Shown here piece after piece: positions 20,624 to 32,800 of a DNA stretch of 64,000 bases (the stretch's first letter is position 1; every line of letters begins with the position of its first letter). The translations under genes were made by a program, and so were the position numbers. Below the pieces are notes generated by a model, which saw only the letters and a program-made list of their open reading frames with translations, had not been told where the DNA came from and ran no database searches. This stretch comes from Alectoria sarmentosa (Eukaryota; Ascomycota; Lecanoromycetes; Lecanorales; Parmeliaceae), in assembly GCA_009733775.1 (NCBI GenBank), contig WOGZ01000055.1, forward strand, positions 81,040-145,039, in the 5' to 3' direction.

Positions 20624-21903
20624 CTAGACGCCCATTGTGAAATCATGTTCTATGCCTGGGGTTACCGAGGCCATGAACTGTTTGTTGCGAGCGTCAGCTG
20701 ATATCCATTCCACTTCTTCACTGACTGGGGACCTAAAGAGGCCAAGCGTACCTTCAAAAATACAACCAAATACTGATCCACCCGAATCGCCACCTCGTCC
20801 TCTGCCTCTCCCCCACCCTCATGCTGCAGAACCTCCCACTCATCACCTCCCGCTCCCCCCGCCGCGGCTACCCCACTGCTGTAGCCTCTCCGATCTGCAA
20901 TCTGTGTCACGTTCATTTCATCTACTAATCCCTCCATTCCACTTTCCACCTTTCCTTTGCTTTCTCCTCCTTTCCCACTGCCATTCCCTCGCCGCATCTT
21001 CTCCAGCCGTATCTTTAATGATGCGTCCGCACGGTCGAGGAGCACTTTCATGACGCTGGCATGTTTACAAGGGTGTATCGATGCCATTTTCACGGAGTTG
21101 TCGAAAAATGGGAAATCCTCGAGTGTGACTGTTTTGTCGGCGTAGTCGCCGACTATGTCTTCCATCATTAGGTGTGGAGGGAGCGGGTGCAAGGACGACG
21201 AGTAGCCGGATAAGTATAATCGAGGGGTTCGGTAGTAGGGCGTATAGGTTATGTAGAGGGTGTAGGTTCGGAGGGGTCTGTGTTGTAAGTAGGGTCAGTC
21301 AGCTGATGCTTGCATGCCTTGGTCTTTGGAGATGGGAGTTTTGGGAAGACGAGAGAAGAGGGGGAAGACTTACGCAGTAGATCCACTGACTTTCGGATCG
21401 CGGATTATAGCCTCTTCGTCATCGTCTTCATCCTCCATGTCCGGAATTTCTTCCTCCTCTTCTCGTTCGCCTACATTCCCGCTCTCATCCACAGTCCTCA
21501 CATCCCGCATTCTCGCCTCCTGACTCGCAGCCAAGCCGCCCGTCCGCAACCATCCATCATCCTCTCCTCCTGCCCCTCCGCCGCCTTCTCCCCGAGCCGC
21601 GAACCCATCCTGCACCATCGCCTCATCCTGCCCCGCATCGCCCGCGAAATTCTCGTCGAGTCTTCGGTGACAGGGCACGCCGCGCGTGATGAGAAACTGT
21701 TTGGTCGGAGGCAGGTAGCCAACACGCTTGGAAGAAGTCGACGCGTCGGACCAGGACCAGGTGGGGAATTTGTAGACCAGATAGTCGCCGGCGAGTACGA
21801 ATTCTTCGGGTGTCACTTGCCCGGTGCCACGGAAGGTGGAGGTGTGGGAGATGGGGGCCCAGCGGTCGCGGAGGGTGTCGAGGGTGGAGTGGATTAGGTT
21901 CAT
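20624..21903 (-). CDS. ATG3: Autophagy E2-like conjugating enzyme Atg3
   Basis: Atg3 transfers Atg8 from Atg7 to phosphatidylethanolamine during autophagosome formation. Three minus-strand exons: 21903-21374, 21277-20752 and 20677-20624, giving about 369 residues. Introns are GTAAGT...ACACAG (96 nt) and GTACGC...AACAG (74 nt). The N-terminus has the family pattern MNLIHSTLDTLRDRWAP, then EEFVLAGDYLVYKFPTWSW and GYLPPTKQFLITRGVPCHRR. An acidic, disordered flexible loop follows (EEEEIPDMEDEDDDEE). The E2 core resumes with RTYTLYITYTPYYRTPRLYL, and the active-site Cys (about 247) is in IHPCKHASVM. The C-terminus IEHDFTMGV comes from the 54-bp last exon. A Gly/Glu-rich insert between the Cys and QYLVVFLK is longer than in yeast. 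It shares a 430-bp divergent promoter with the hydrolase at 22334. Confidence 0.95.
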
Positions 21904-22333
21904 GATTGTGTATGTATGTTGGAATGATGTTTGGAAATGGGTAGAGAGTGTCTGTATTGCTATTGTTCAAGTGTCATGGTGGGGAGGTTAGGCGGCGATA
22001 AGACGGAATCATCGCTAGCGCCAAAGGTTGCCTGGCCGCTTTCATGTGATTCGAGTCTATCACAGCGCTTTTTCATTTCTGATGAGAACACATGCAACAT
22101 GTGATGATGTGAAGACTGCCTTACATTGGTGTTTTACATTAGGCCTGTGTTTCGTTACTGGTGCGAGACTGGTTTCCAAGAGGGTCGTACGCGTTAAAGT
22201 AGGCCGGCCGATGAATATCCAGTTTGCTACGAGAATGGACTCGAGTTCACTGGATGTAAATATCGTCGATCTCTAGCAATCAAAGGCTCTTGAGGATTAC
22301 TGGAACATTGGTTCTTGAGTCACTCCCTCCAAA
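21904..22333. promoter_or_regulatory. Divergent promoter between ATG3 and the alpha/beta hydrolase
   Basis: 430 bp separate the two start codons. No TATA box or named operator was recognised. Confidence 0.5.
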
Positions 22334-23332
22334 ATGGCCGTACCTCTCCAAGCAGTCGCCATCCCTAAGGAGATCACTGCAACCAGCGTGGTCCTCCCCC
22401 ACAAACCCACCGCCACAGTCGCCTGCTCCTACGTCTCCGGCACCGATCCCGCTGTCCTCGTCGTTTTCCTAAACGGTCTCATGACTGACAAATCCTCCTG
22501 GGTCCCCGTCATGTCCGGCATCATTCGCCAGAGCAAGAGTCTTGCGTCCCCAGAATTCCCATCAATGCTCGCCTATGATCGCTACGGCGTTGGCATGACG
22601 GAGGATCGAGACCCGCTGGATCAAGGGAGGGAGCGGGGTCATGGCCATGATTGCAGCGATGCGGCTGACGATCTGCATCATCTCATTAGCCATTTCTCGA
22701 ATGGGTCGAAGTTGCTGAGCGGAGAGAAGTTGAGGGTTGTGCTCGTGGCGAATTCGATTGGGTGTGCGATTGCAAGATTGTATGCTGAGAAGTATCCGGC
22801 GGCTGCGTTGTTGTTGTTGGATTCTATCATGGCGAATTCGGATTTCGATCTCTGGCCTGACCCTGATGCGTCGGGGTTTGACAAAGGCGAATTGCCAGAA
22901 GATGTGAGCGTCGAGGTGTTGAGAGAGCAAAGGGCGAAGTTCGCAGCTATCTTCAAACCGACTGTCGTCAATAGAGAAGGCCTCAGTAGACGAAACCTTG
23001 CCAAGCTCCTCCCTCATAGTGACGGGCCCATGCTAGGCACTCAAAGCGAGAGACCTTGGGTCACGGTCGTCGGACACGATTTCGACGCTTTTGCGAATGA
23101 GAGCTTGAGAACGATGGGAACGCCGATCGGACTGTCGATGAGGTATATGAATTCCACTTGGCATAAGTACAACCAGGGCCTTGTGCACATCACGGATCGG
23201 GAGAAGAGTAAGGGCCCGATCTTTGCACAGGGCTGCGGCCATTTCATCCAGAGGGATGATCCCGACTTTGTCATCAAGGAAGCGTTGGATCTGGTGGATA
23301 AGGTCAGGTTGCAGCAGTCGGTGGTGTGGTGA
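22334..23332 (+). CDS. Alpha/beta-hydrolase family protein
   Basis: Single exon, 332 residues, no signal peptide, probably cytosolic. The fold is recognisable: oxyanion region LVVFLNGLMTDKSSW, AYDRYGVGMT, nucleophile elbow LVANSIGCAIARLYAEKYP with Ser about 141 (N-S-I-G, lacking the usual first Gly of GxSxG), a strand ending in Asp about 163 (LLLLDSIM), and catalytic His about 303 in QGCGHFIQRDDPDF. Substrate cannot be told from sequence. The coding run is clean, with good codon usage. Divergent neighbour of ATG3 and convergent with ALG5. Confidence 0.88.
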   Translation: MAVPLQAVAIPKEITATSVVLPHKPTATVACSYVSGTDPAVLVVFLNGLMTDKSSWVPVMSGIIRQSKSLASPEFPSMLAYDRYGVGMTEDRDPLDQGRERGHGHDCSDAADDLHHLISHFSNGSKLLSGEKLRVVLVANSIGCAIARLYAEKYPAAALLLLDSIMANSDFDLWPDPDASGFDKGELPEDVSVEVLREQRAKFAAIFKPTVVNREGLSRRNLAKLLPHSDGPMLGTQSERPWVTVVGHDFDAFANESLRTMGTPIGLSMRYMNSTWHKYNQGLVHITDREKSKGPIFAQGCGHFIQRDDPDFVIKEALDLVDKVRLQQSVVW

Positions 23333-23603
23333 GCCTTTGGTTGCTATTGGTAGAGGGAAACGGTTGTGGTTATGGCTGGGCTGAGCTGGATGCGTTGCTG
23401 ATGATGAGATACTCCAATCACGAAACCATGTTCGAGTAGTATAGCTACAAATTCGCAAGGCCAAAGGCTATGAAGCGCTGAAACTCCTCTGAAATGTAGA
23501 TTTGTCTTGCATGACCATGAATGCCGAACGTCTTCCAAACCCCAGATCCCATGTAACGTAGCCTTTACCGATGCTTTACCGATGCTTTTCTCCTTGTCTA
23601 TTT

Positions 23604-24881
23604 TCACGAACGCCTGTAGACCCCTAAACCCCATGCTGCCCTCAGGACAGCCAAGCCCCAAGCCATGCCCAGACTGTCCCAGAGCACATTCAGCTTACTT
23701 CCTTTCACCTCTTGCCAGCCAATGGGTACTTCCGCGACCGGTATACCAGCCGACTCCGCAAGCATCAGCATCTCGACGTCGAATATCCAACCTTCCGAGT
23801 GCATGTATGGTATTATGTGTGGTAGTGATGGACGAGAGAAAAGTTTGAAGCCACATTGGGTATCCCGGATAGCGGCTGTGGCGGGAGGTGTGAGAACGCG
23901 AAGGAGGAGGTGAAAGGAGTGCATGAGGAGATTGCGAAGGAAGGAGCGCTGTACACAAACAATCAGCTAAATATAGACACGACTGTAGCATGACAGTCAA
24001 GCATACCTTGACAACGGCCTCACTTCCCACAAGGTGCGCTCTTGACCCAACAGCCACACCCCTCCCTGCAGCATCTTCAATCTTCTTAGATGCCCTGACA
24101 AGCTTGCCCAGATCCTCGAATTTGCTGGCGCCGTCGGCATCAGCAAAGATTGCATACTGCCCTCTCACATGCCGCATGCCATGTGTGACTGCCCCTCCCT
24201 TGCCCCGGTTCTCGTGTAGACTTATGACCCGTATACATGATGCAGTTTTGCCTCCCAAGTCTCTCGCAAATTGTAGTGCCGTGTCGATGGTCTTGTCCGT
24301 GGAGCCATCGGAGACTACTAAGATCTCCCATCCTGGAAGCCGGCCGTTTGACTCTCTGTAGCCGTTTGAAATTTCCCGCGTGGCATCTTTTCGTTTTGCG
24401 CGATTGCCATTGGCCTGTGACTTTGAAGCTTCGTTGCCGTACGCATGTTGTAAATATTCCACGGCCTCGGTCAACATGATCCCTAGTCTATCCTCTTCAT
24501 TGAAGGCCGGGACAACAAGTGACATGAACACTTCGGGGTCTTCGACGTGTAATTCTGTATCTGTAGAGTCCTCTCGCCGTCGTGCGGCCTCTTTGAGAGC
24601 ATTGTACTTGTCTTGCCAGCAAGGTAGTGGTCTGGCTTCACCAGAGTACTCTCCGGGCTCGATGGTTCTGAAGGTCTTCTCTGACCTAAGGGGAGGGCGT
24701 GGGATGGGGGCGACGATGAAGAGGGCGAAGTAGAACTGTAGAGCGTCAGCGAGGAGCCGTCATTTTTCGGCAGAGCAAATACCAATACGGCGATGCCAAC
24801 AATCGTAGACACAACCAAAGCTACAATCAGAGGCAATGGTACTCCTTGGCTTGTTGTGAGGACTTCCCGAAGGTATTCCAT
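23604..24881 (-). CDS. ALG5: Dolichyl-phosphate beta-glucosyltransferase
   Basis: Makes dolichyl-phosphate-glucose in the ER membrane for N-glycan precursor assembly. Three minus-strand exons: 24881-24783, 24735-24007 and 23948-23604, about 390 residues. Introns are GTATTT...CTACAG (47 nt) and GTATGC...TGTACAG (58 nt). One N-terminal membrane helix spans the first junction (PLPLIVALVVSTIVGIAVL joined to FYFALFIVAP), followed by the Alg5 block RTFRTIEPGEYSGEARPLPC. The GT2 domain shows SLVVPAFNEEDRL, VVSDGSTDKT, NRGKGGAVTHGM, the DxD motif FADADGASKFEDL, GSRAHLVGSEAVVKRSFLRN, DTQCGFKLFSR and GWIFDVEML. The start at 24881 (MEYLREVL) suits a short cytosolic tail; an in-frame ATG at 24926 is the alternative. 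Confidence 0.94.
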
Positions 24882-26989
24882 GATAGAATTAGGATTCTCG
24901 TGGCCTCGGCTGCCCGAAGCAAACATTTGGCAGAATCACGGAGAACCATGGGCAGCTAGAGTCTCGATCCAAGGGACAGATGTCGAGAAATGGCGCATGT
25001 TAAGTTGACTAACAGTAAGCATGGCGCAAACGTGTAAAGCGCCTGTCTGGCCAAATATGTTCAGATGTCTTGGCATTTACTTTGGGAGAAAAGATAATCC
25101 GGCGCCGCGTCACGATAAATCACGACAGCTTCCTAGGTTCGTGTGACTATTTTATTCTCTGCTGGTCACGCTCACAACTCTTTTTGTACTCCTGACAGAC
25201 TCATCTGGGTCCCCTCTACCACTTGACTAGCCTTTGTGGTAAACTTGATAACGGAAGCTTGATATATCAATGCGCGGCACAAGTGTCTAGACAGCAACAC
25301 CACAGCTGCGCAAAAAGATTATCATTCCGATCTAGTGAGAAAATTACTCAACCCTGGCTCCAAGTTAGTCCGAGTGTACAAGTATATCAATGCAGGAAGC
25401 TCGAGTCAGAGGTCTTGGCGCAGAAGCAAGGTGATATTTCCTGGCGACTTTTTGTTGAAGAGAGTGAAAGGACTGGAGCAAGAGGACAAGAAAGGATTGG
25501 ATTGCAAATCGAACAAGACGAAACTGATGAGTCATTGTTTTAGGGTTGATGACTAGGTTACATCTGAACGACACCAATCTATCTTGCTGCCAGTTTGTGG
25601 TTGACTTGTTTCGCTCTGAATACTTCTTTTCCTTGTCTGTTTGACTCGTCCCAATTCCTTTCGGTGTTCACATCCCTTCAAGTACGAATGACGCGTTCAA
25701 TCACCGGCCGACTAGCAAAGTCCTCGTTTTTGACGCGAAAGATATGGGAGAGGAAGGACATGGAGTCCCACAGCTTGCCAGAAAGCTTCTGTCTGACATT
25801 GCGTATTCATTTTATCTTTTCAGGTACGCTAGAGCTGGAGGAGAGGCTCCCTATAGTGGAGGACTTGAGGTCTAGATGTAGAATTACATCGAAGCTTTGA
25901 GACGTGGGACTCAAGCTTGTAAAGTAAATGCACCGGAGCTTAGTGCCGGTGAATTGGTCAATTAGACTGTCTCATGCATCCAAAGAAGCAAATCTGGAGC
26001 TTGCACTGAGAAGAGAAAGGTAGCTGACCTTCAGAGAGATCTAAGCGATACCTTGCATATTCTCTCTCCTTGTTTCCATCCCTGTTATCTTATTCGGCCC
26101 GTGATCAATTGGGGCGAAATCATCAAGCCTTTGTAGTCCTTGTTCTCTCTTATTTATGTGAGTCCATTGTGATTTTTCCGGTCTTTGATAAGATATCGTA
26201 AAATCTCAGTCTCAGGACTAAGTACCGATTTTGCACTACGCTCAGAACAATTTAAAGTATCAATTAATGAGTAACCTGATCGGAAGACCTTCGATTAATA
26301 AAATCCGGACATGTATTAAAAGCCGACAGCAATTCAGGATGGGAAAAGGAATGGCACGTTTGTATCAGGTAGTTCAATATGTTTGCAGCTGATACTGCAG
26401 CGCAGCCGGCTTTCAGGCACTCGAAGACGTCAGACACCCAACCAAATCATTGTCAAAGCGGTCAGTAATGTGAGGTCCCTAAGAGAATGGAAAAATTCCA
26501 CACGCATCATTGACTGCTCGTGATGCTTAGTAGTCCAAGGGAATTGCACTATTCCTGATCTTTTTCCTGTTCCCATCGAAGCGCGAGCTGTCGTGATGCT
26601 CTACTTTCTATTCGTGATACTTACAACAATGGTGGGTACAGCTTCTGTATCCAGCAACACCGCGGCTTTGTATATCATCGCTATTTACTTCGAGGTGTGG
26701 AGAGGCGTTTGGAAAAGAAGGGCTCCAGATCTCTGCGAATGCAAAGAGGTCAAAAGAATTGGGCGGCAACGCTGATTTGACCCGCTTTGCTCGCAATTCG
26801 GATGCTGTAATCGCGAACATGTGGAACAAATAGGCGACGAAACCCCACCTTGACTGCTATGTAAGACACGCGGATTGCGAATATTGCATTAAAGACCGCA
26901 GAATTTCATTCCCGTTTTGAGGTCCCAGGCCTGTCGTTGACTGCTTTGCGACTCCATATCCACTTCCGTAGCAAGAAAGAATAGCTAGA
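24882..26989. other. Intergenic, about 2.1 kb
   Basis: It separates ALG5 from secreted protein 2. Short ORFs (25223-25543, 25595-25900 and 26593-26775, plus) show no conserved motif or convincing splice partners. No repeats, tRNA or transposon ends were recognised. Confidence 0.4.
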
Positions 26990-27745
26990 ATGCCTTGCCT
27001 TCTCTCAATGGCGTTACCACTGGTCTTGGTTCTGATGACCCTGAGCCCCGGCGTCCAATGTGCGACAATTTCCGGCTCTTCTTCCAACGCAATTGCCTCC
27101 CAAACTCAATCGGCCACCCTTACCGCCTCCTCCGCACCCGTCGCTGTGGACCCTTGCGGCCCATCAGTCCCCGATCCCCGTGTGATAAATTCCTGCAGCA
27201 ACAGCGACAATAGTTTCCTCAGCAACACCACTACCGGTGGCCCAGAACCCTACGCTGTCCAATGCCTGAGTAACGGAACGGCCTTGGATACCGTTTTTAA
27301 CCAGGACAACTGCATAGCTATCATCCCCTTGATTTGTGCCCGCATGACCGACGACACCGCCTCCGCTCCGTACACGCAGAACAAGTGGATCTGGTTCAAC
27401 CTTCAGGGCTGCAGCATGGGCTACTGGCTGCCTGGTCCCTATCAAATTACTAATAGCGCTGGGCAGAAGGTCACGGTCAAACCGGCGCGGATCACCGATG
27501 AGGGCGGTTGCGAGATTGAGATTTTCGAATCCATGTTTGATGTCTGCTTCGACGGCGACGAGTACGATATGGCGACGGTCAATCTGGCGGAGCTGCCGAG
27601 CGAGGCTAGCACCGGAGCGCCTGCGCCTGGGGGCTCTGCACCGGGTTATCCGTCCTATATCATTGCGCCGCAGCAGGTGGGAGGTTGTGAGGACACGATT
27701 TGTTATAACGCTGACTCAGTGAGGGTGTCTTGCAACTGTTTCTAG
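26990..27745 (+). CDS. Secreted cysteine-rich protein, DPCGP family member 2
   Basis: Single exon, 251 residues. A signal peptide of about 24 residues ends ...LSPGVQC. A Ser/Ala/Thr-rich segment (about 25-48) precedes the conserved core: VDPCGP, DNCIAIIPLIC, WIWFNLQGCSMGYWLPGPY, FESMFDVC, YDMATVNLAELP and GYPSYII. These match protein 1 at 19100 in order and spacing. This member also has an ITDEGGCEIEI segment and a Cys-rich tail (GGCEDTICYN, VSCNCF), giving several likely disulfides. Function is unknown; secretion and the lack of enzyme motifs fit a cell-wall or effector-like protein. Confidence 0.85.
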   Translation: MPCLLSMALPLVLVLMTLSPGVQCATISGSSSNAIASQTQSATLTASSAPVAVDPCGPSVPDPRVINSCSNSDNSFLSNTTTGGPEPYAVQCLSNGTALDTVFNQDNCIAIIPLICARMTDDTASAPYTQNKWIWFNLQGCSMGYWLPGPYQITNSAGQKVTVKPARITDEGGCEIEIFESMFDVCFDGDEYDMATVNLAELPSEASTGAPAPGGSAPGYPSYIIAPQQVGGCEDTICYNADSVRVSCNCF

Positions 27746-29863
27746 AACAGCTTTTGTGAGTTTTGACGGGTTGGTGGTACACTGCTGTAGATGGAACTGG
27801 CTGACAGTTGAGAGTGTTCTTTCAAAGTTATGGCTTGAGAACGCACTACGCCAATCTTTGATGGCTTGGGAAGTTCTAAGCGCCAGAGGGTCACCTTAGA
27901 TTTGACTCTAGTACCATCTTCTCACTCTCAGACACTGGGGAACCGTTGAATCCGATAAAACAGCTTACTAATCATCTTGTGTCAACCCATCCACGGAGTT
28001 AAGGATTCAACCTCCGAAAACAACCTTGTCACTTACCTTACCACTCACTACATGCACGTTCTTCCCTAAATTCATTATGTTCATCATTGAATCCCCGCAT
28101 ACCTGCAACGCAAAAGTACGAAGATAGGTGGTAAGACAGATCTAACTGTCTCTTTTGCGATCTAGGCCCACTGTGATGATCGTTCATGCACTTGGGTTGC
28201 CTTTTCGGATTGGGAGCTGCATCCTGCATGCAGGTAGGTACGGATTTTGTTCCAATAGGCTACCCTGACCGAGCTACGCCCACGATGTAACCTTGGAGCA
28301 TCCAGGTCATGGTACGGCGTGAACATTGTTTTACACTCATGCAATTAGGAAGCGGCATGGGAAAAAAGGAATTCAGTATCATTCATAAAGATGCTTCTTC
28401 TACTTTTCTTCGTCTCATCAGATTTACTGTGTCTTCGACGAAGATCTCAGCGAAAGATATCCGCAAGGCTATCAAAAATCGATAGTCAAGCTTATCTAGC
28501 GATACGAGCCCCCACTTCCCCACAACCTGGTGCCCGATCTTTCGACAACGGCAGACGCGGACCCTCATACTGTGACATGTTGCCCGGCGGAGGGCCCCGA
28601 ATCCTGAATTGCGGCTGCCATTCGTGGCCTCCAATGTGTGCCTCAGAATTCTGCCAAGCAAGAGCGAATGTATGTTGGTGGATTGCGCGAACTGTCGAGG
28701 CTACCCTTTCCCACTCACACATTAGGACTGGCCACAAGTCCTAGGAATTTCTAGGACTTGCAGGGATCTTACCGATTGCGCATCTGCGTTTCCATCGTGA
28801 ACCTTCGATCGTATGTCGCTCAATCCGTTTCGACCTTTCTTCGCTTGTGGCGCATAGCAAGACAGGGCGTTGCTTTTCAACGACTTGCATCATGACCCCT
28901 GCAGGTTGCGCACCGACACCAGCTATGAACAACGAATCTCTTGCCTAGTTCCCTAGCTGATTGCCTTCTTATCGCTCTTATCTGAAAACCTATCAAACCG
29001 CGCCGGATACAACGCAATGTCTGCGTCGGGAATTTATGGGGACCCTGGGCTGCATGAGGGCCTCGTGCCTGGCCGCGGTGGCCTGCAGGCCGCATAGTGT
29101 GCAAGAGAGTCCGAGTATTTAGGACTGGTGGCTTCAAACAAGTCTGGGGACGCCGACATATCCAAATCACTACACGCGTGAAGTTCGCGTTGGGTGACAC
29201 CGTGGTGATCAAATTGGGTCATGTAGAAGGTCGCTCATTGGGTCACTCACTCGAGGCCAGGGACTTGCATAGAATAGGCGCTTTTGGCCTGGACTTTCGT
29301 CAAAGACCACCAATTGAACACGCCTGATTTCCGATTTTGCTCGAAATCCTTGCCTTTCCGATGACTTTACACAGCATGGCATTGGCCATTCTTTGCGTAC
29401 TATCTGCAGTCCTTCGAGTACTTGTTACTTGAACTTGTGTCCCCTATCGGCTATCTGGGTGGCAGTCTCGATGTCATCAAAGTCCTATCCTGAGAGCACT
29501 TCGTACCACTTGTTTGCGCATGGCTCTTCCCCCATGGAGCTGCTTCCCCACGGGATTGCTCCTAGTGTGGAGCAACGTCAGAGACCCCAACTTCCTATTT
29601 TATGTCTTTCCTACCTCGTTCTCGGCGATTCGTCTTCCATCAAAAGGCACTCATTACTCGGCACAGACAGTGAAATTTTATATACAATCTCGCAGACCTT
29701 GGAAAACGGTTCAGACGAGCATTCGTCATACAGCTTACAATGTGTGGCACCACTCCTGATTCTGTTTGCGGAACACCTTGCATGTAGGTGGACATTTACC
29801 TAGGTGTTCTCGCAGATCATTAAGAGAAGTGCCTCTAGGCGTACGTTCGGCCTACCGCTTACC
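27746..29863. other. Intergenic, about 2.1 kb, upstream of the large C2H2 gene
   Basis: Several 60-136-codon ORFs occur on both strands (for example 28391-28744 and 29393-29803, plus), none with recognisable domains. No transposon ends or tandem repeats were noticed. Confidence 0.4.
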
Positions 29864-32800
29864 ATGAATGGTACAACACCTCTCTCTGTTCGCGAAGTCC
29901 CTTGTGCGTAAGTGTATGGTCATTCGGTCTCAGACGGAAAAAACATTGACCCCTTTGCATCAGCTTGAAGCCTCTCGTCCACGATGGTGTCAGTAGGAAG
30001 ATCCTAGGGTCTCTCTCCGAACATGGATGCAAACGGAATTTCCTCGACTGGGTCCAAAATTGTCGTCCCTATGACCCAGACATAGGAGAAGATGAGCTCA
30101 AGATGTGTCCTATGATATGGTGCCGCAAGACGTTCGAGACCAGCGATTTGACAATTCGCCACGTTTTCGATTGCCCTCGCCTTTCGAACGCCTGGTATTG
30201 GTGCCAGTATCACAGGCGCCCCGAACGTTTTCTAGAATGCAACAAAGGTTGCGAGATTATTCGGAAACCAAAATTGCACCAGGCTGCTAAATTTTTCAAT
30301 TGGTTCGGTCGTAGACGTTCGTTGAAAAGATACGGTATGCAATCAGCTTCTTGCCAATCCTGAGTGTTCAAGAACTAACTGATCTGCACGACAAAAGCCG
30401 AGTCAGAGGAGAAGATGCTCATAGATGAATACCAGGGTCAAACACTTAAAGAGGAACTTGGAACAGGGATCGATAATCAAAGGTTTGAGTCACCCGGATC
30501 TGATCCCCAATCATCAAAAGGCAACCACAACGCAATGATGCCGGGATTTGCAGATGAAAAAGCGATCTATCCAGGTCGTCAGTCTCGGATCGCAGAAGCA
30601 TACGGAGGCGAGGTCTATTTTCCGGAATTAGCAGTATCTCATCAAAATGTCAAACGGACACTACATGAGATGTACGACCCCTCAACACCTCCAACGAAAA
30701 CCCCAATATCGGTATCGCTTCGACAACGAGGCTCGCCAGAGCTTTCCCATCCGGTCAATAGCGAATCGGAAAGGCATAGCTTGTGGCAAAGAAGGCGTGG
30801 AATGCCAAGTGCTGATCCCACTCGTTCTGGTGCTAAGCAACTCTGTAATGATTGGCCTAATGCTGAACAACCAGAAAACGTGATCTCGTCTTTATCTTGG
30901 GGACCACCTAAGCCGGATGGCAGTCTTCACAGTGTACCGATTGATGGAGTTGAAGCACCAGCTAGCAATTCTTCCTTTGAGGATTCAATACGCCCAAATG
31001 AACCAGTGAATTGGCCGAGTGTCCATCCAATGTCGTATACTGTTTCTCCAACCATTCTGGCTCCGACAGCCGACTCTCCGGTCTCCAATGCCGTATTCTC
31101 AAGCTCACCAAATTTCGAAGTCGAAGTGTCTGATATGTTCTCTCCGGTTAGTCCCATAGCCAAATACGTGTATCCGCCCTCGAACATCATCCCTCCAGTC
31201 ACGGTAACATGCAATGGCCCAGGCTCGGGAAAGGTAGAGCACAATCTAGATTCCGCCCACGGATGGATGTCTCTTGGTACATCGCCTCTACAGTCGACGC
31301 CAAGACAGCCCGACAATACTCGCTCTGCTTTCGACTCCTTTGAACCGCGTCATCCATTTCTACGCCCAGTCCCGGACATCATGGAGATCTCGGCGTCCGA
31401 AGCCCATTGGACCAAAGACGGTATGCCGCAGAGATCTCTTCACCCTTTCCATCGGGGATTCCAATTCGAAGAGTCAGACGCACCATCCGTCTCTAATCAG
31501 AACCTCCAGCTGAGAACAGATCCGTCCGGCTCGGAAAGCTTGATCCGCTCGAATCAGCTCGACGGGTCACAAGAGTCAGAAGCATCGCCACCCATGATCA
31601 AGTCAACCGTGACACGAGCTGACACTCAAAGATTAGGACACTCTGATTTCTTGCCCTCCATATCCTACTCTGCATCTCCACCACAAGATACCCGCATGGA
31701 GTCGGGCTTTCACTCCGAGAGTGACATTTGTTCACTGCCTCAACGCCGAGTCATCTCATCTGATAATGGCCATTCACCGCTTCGTACGCGACCTGTTACA
31801 GCTTTCCATACACCGTCCCTTTCTCGGCTTTTCGAATGCCAACAAAGTGTCGGGACCGGACCTACGACCCAGAAGATGGAGACGCGTGATAGAAATACTT
31901 GGAAGACGAATTTGGAAAGGAGCCGTGAGGGTCTGTCTAGTACATCCGGGAGCTTGGGCTCTGTCGGAGCTCAAGGTCGAAGGATAATATCTGCTGGGAA
32001 GATAGAGATGATGGAGGGTCTACCGGGGAAGCATGAAGGCGATGGGAAGATGCAAGAGCAGGATGAGAAAACTCAGGCCTTGGAACGATCAGATGTAAGG
32101 CAATCGCTCTCATGTCCAGACCTACAGCCACGGAGTCCTCTCGACAGTCTTATAGCTACAATCGCATCGGCTCTTGATTCGGCTAGCCCGCAAGAATATT
32201 CCAACGATGGCCGTCGACAGCCCGAGGGTCAAAATCACAATCGCGGGCTTTCGGCCAACCAGGCGCTTGCCACAAAAACACTGCCACACTGCTTCAATCA
32301 CGAATCCCTTCTGGTGAGGAAATCGGCCCCAAAGCAGACACTGGTTGAAGAGCTTCAAGAACTGATCTGCCTTATCAACACTGAGTGGATGGAGAGGATG
32401 AAGTCACTGCCAGAGCTCTGGTTGCGTTGCAATACACTGCTGGCACCTGCCTTGCTTGAAAAAGGTGGCTGCACCCTGAAAGGGTACATCCGTGGCAAAT
32501 CTAGACTGACCTTCGAGGAACTTTTTGCACTTATGCATCTGGCTTTCGCTACTGCTTTTCTCTTACATTGGCAACACGATTTCTATTCCTGGAATGTTTT
32601 CTTTGACGACGCTCTTCTGTGGCAGAATGCACTTTCCGAAAATGAGGACAAATTATCGTTTCTGATGGCTATGGATTGCTGGTGGCTTCCCGAGCTTAAG
32701 CCTACCCTGCTACTTAACAGTAGTCGTCATACAAGCGTCGCCAGCATCTCGCCTCGAGGATCACTGTATTCTGGCGACCAGAACATACTGTCGGATGTTC

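Noticed and set aside
20152..20646. 164-codon Pro/His-rich minus ORF
   Set aside because: It arises from GGTTGGTTGG/GGATTGG low-complexity DNA in the 3' flank of ATG3.
29393..29803. 136-codon plus ORF as first exon of the C2H2 gene
   Set aside because: The exon 29864-29907 has an ATG, a GTAAGT donor and the right phase; this ORF has none of these.
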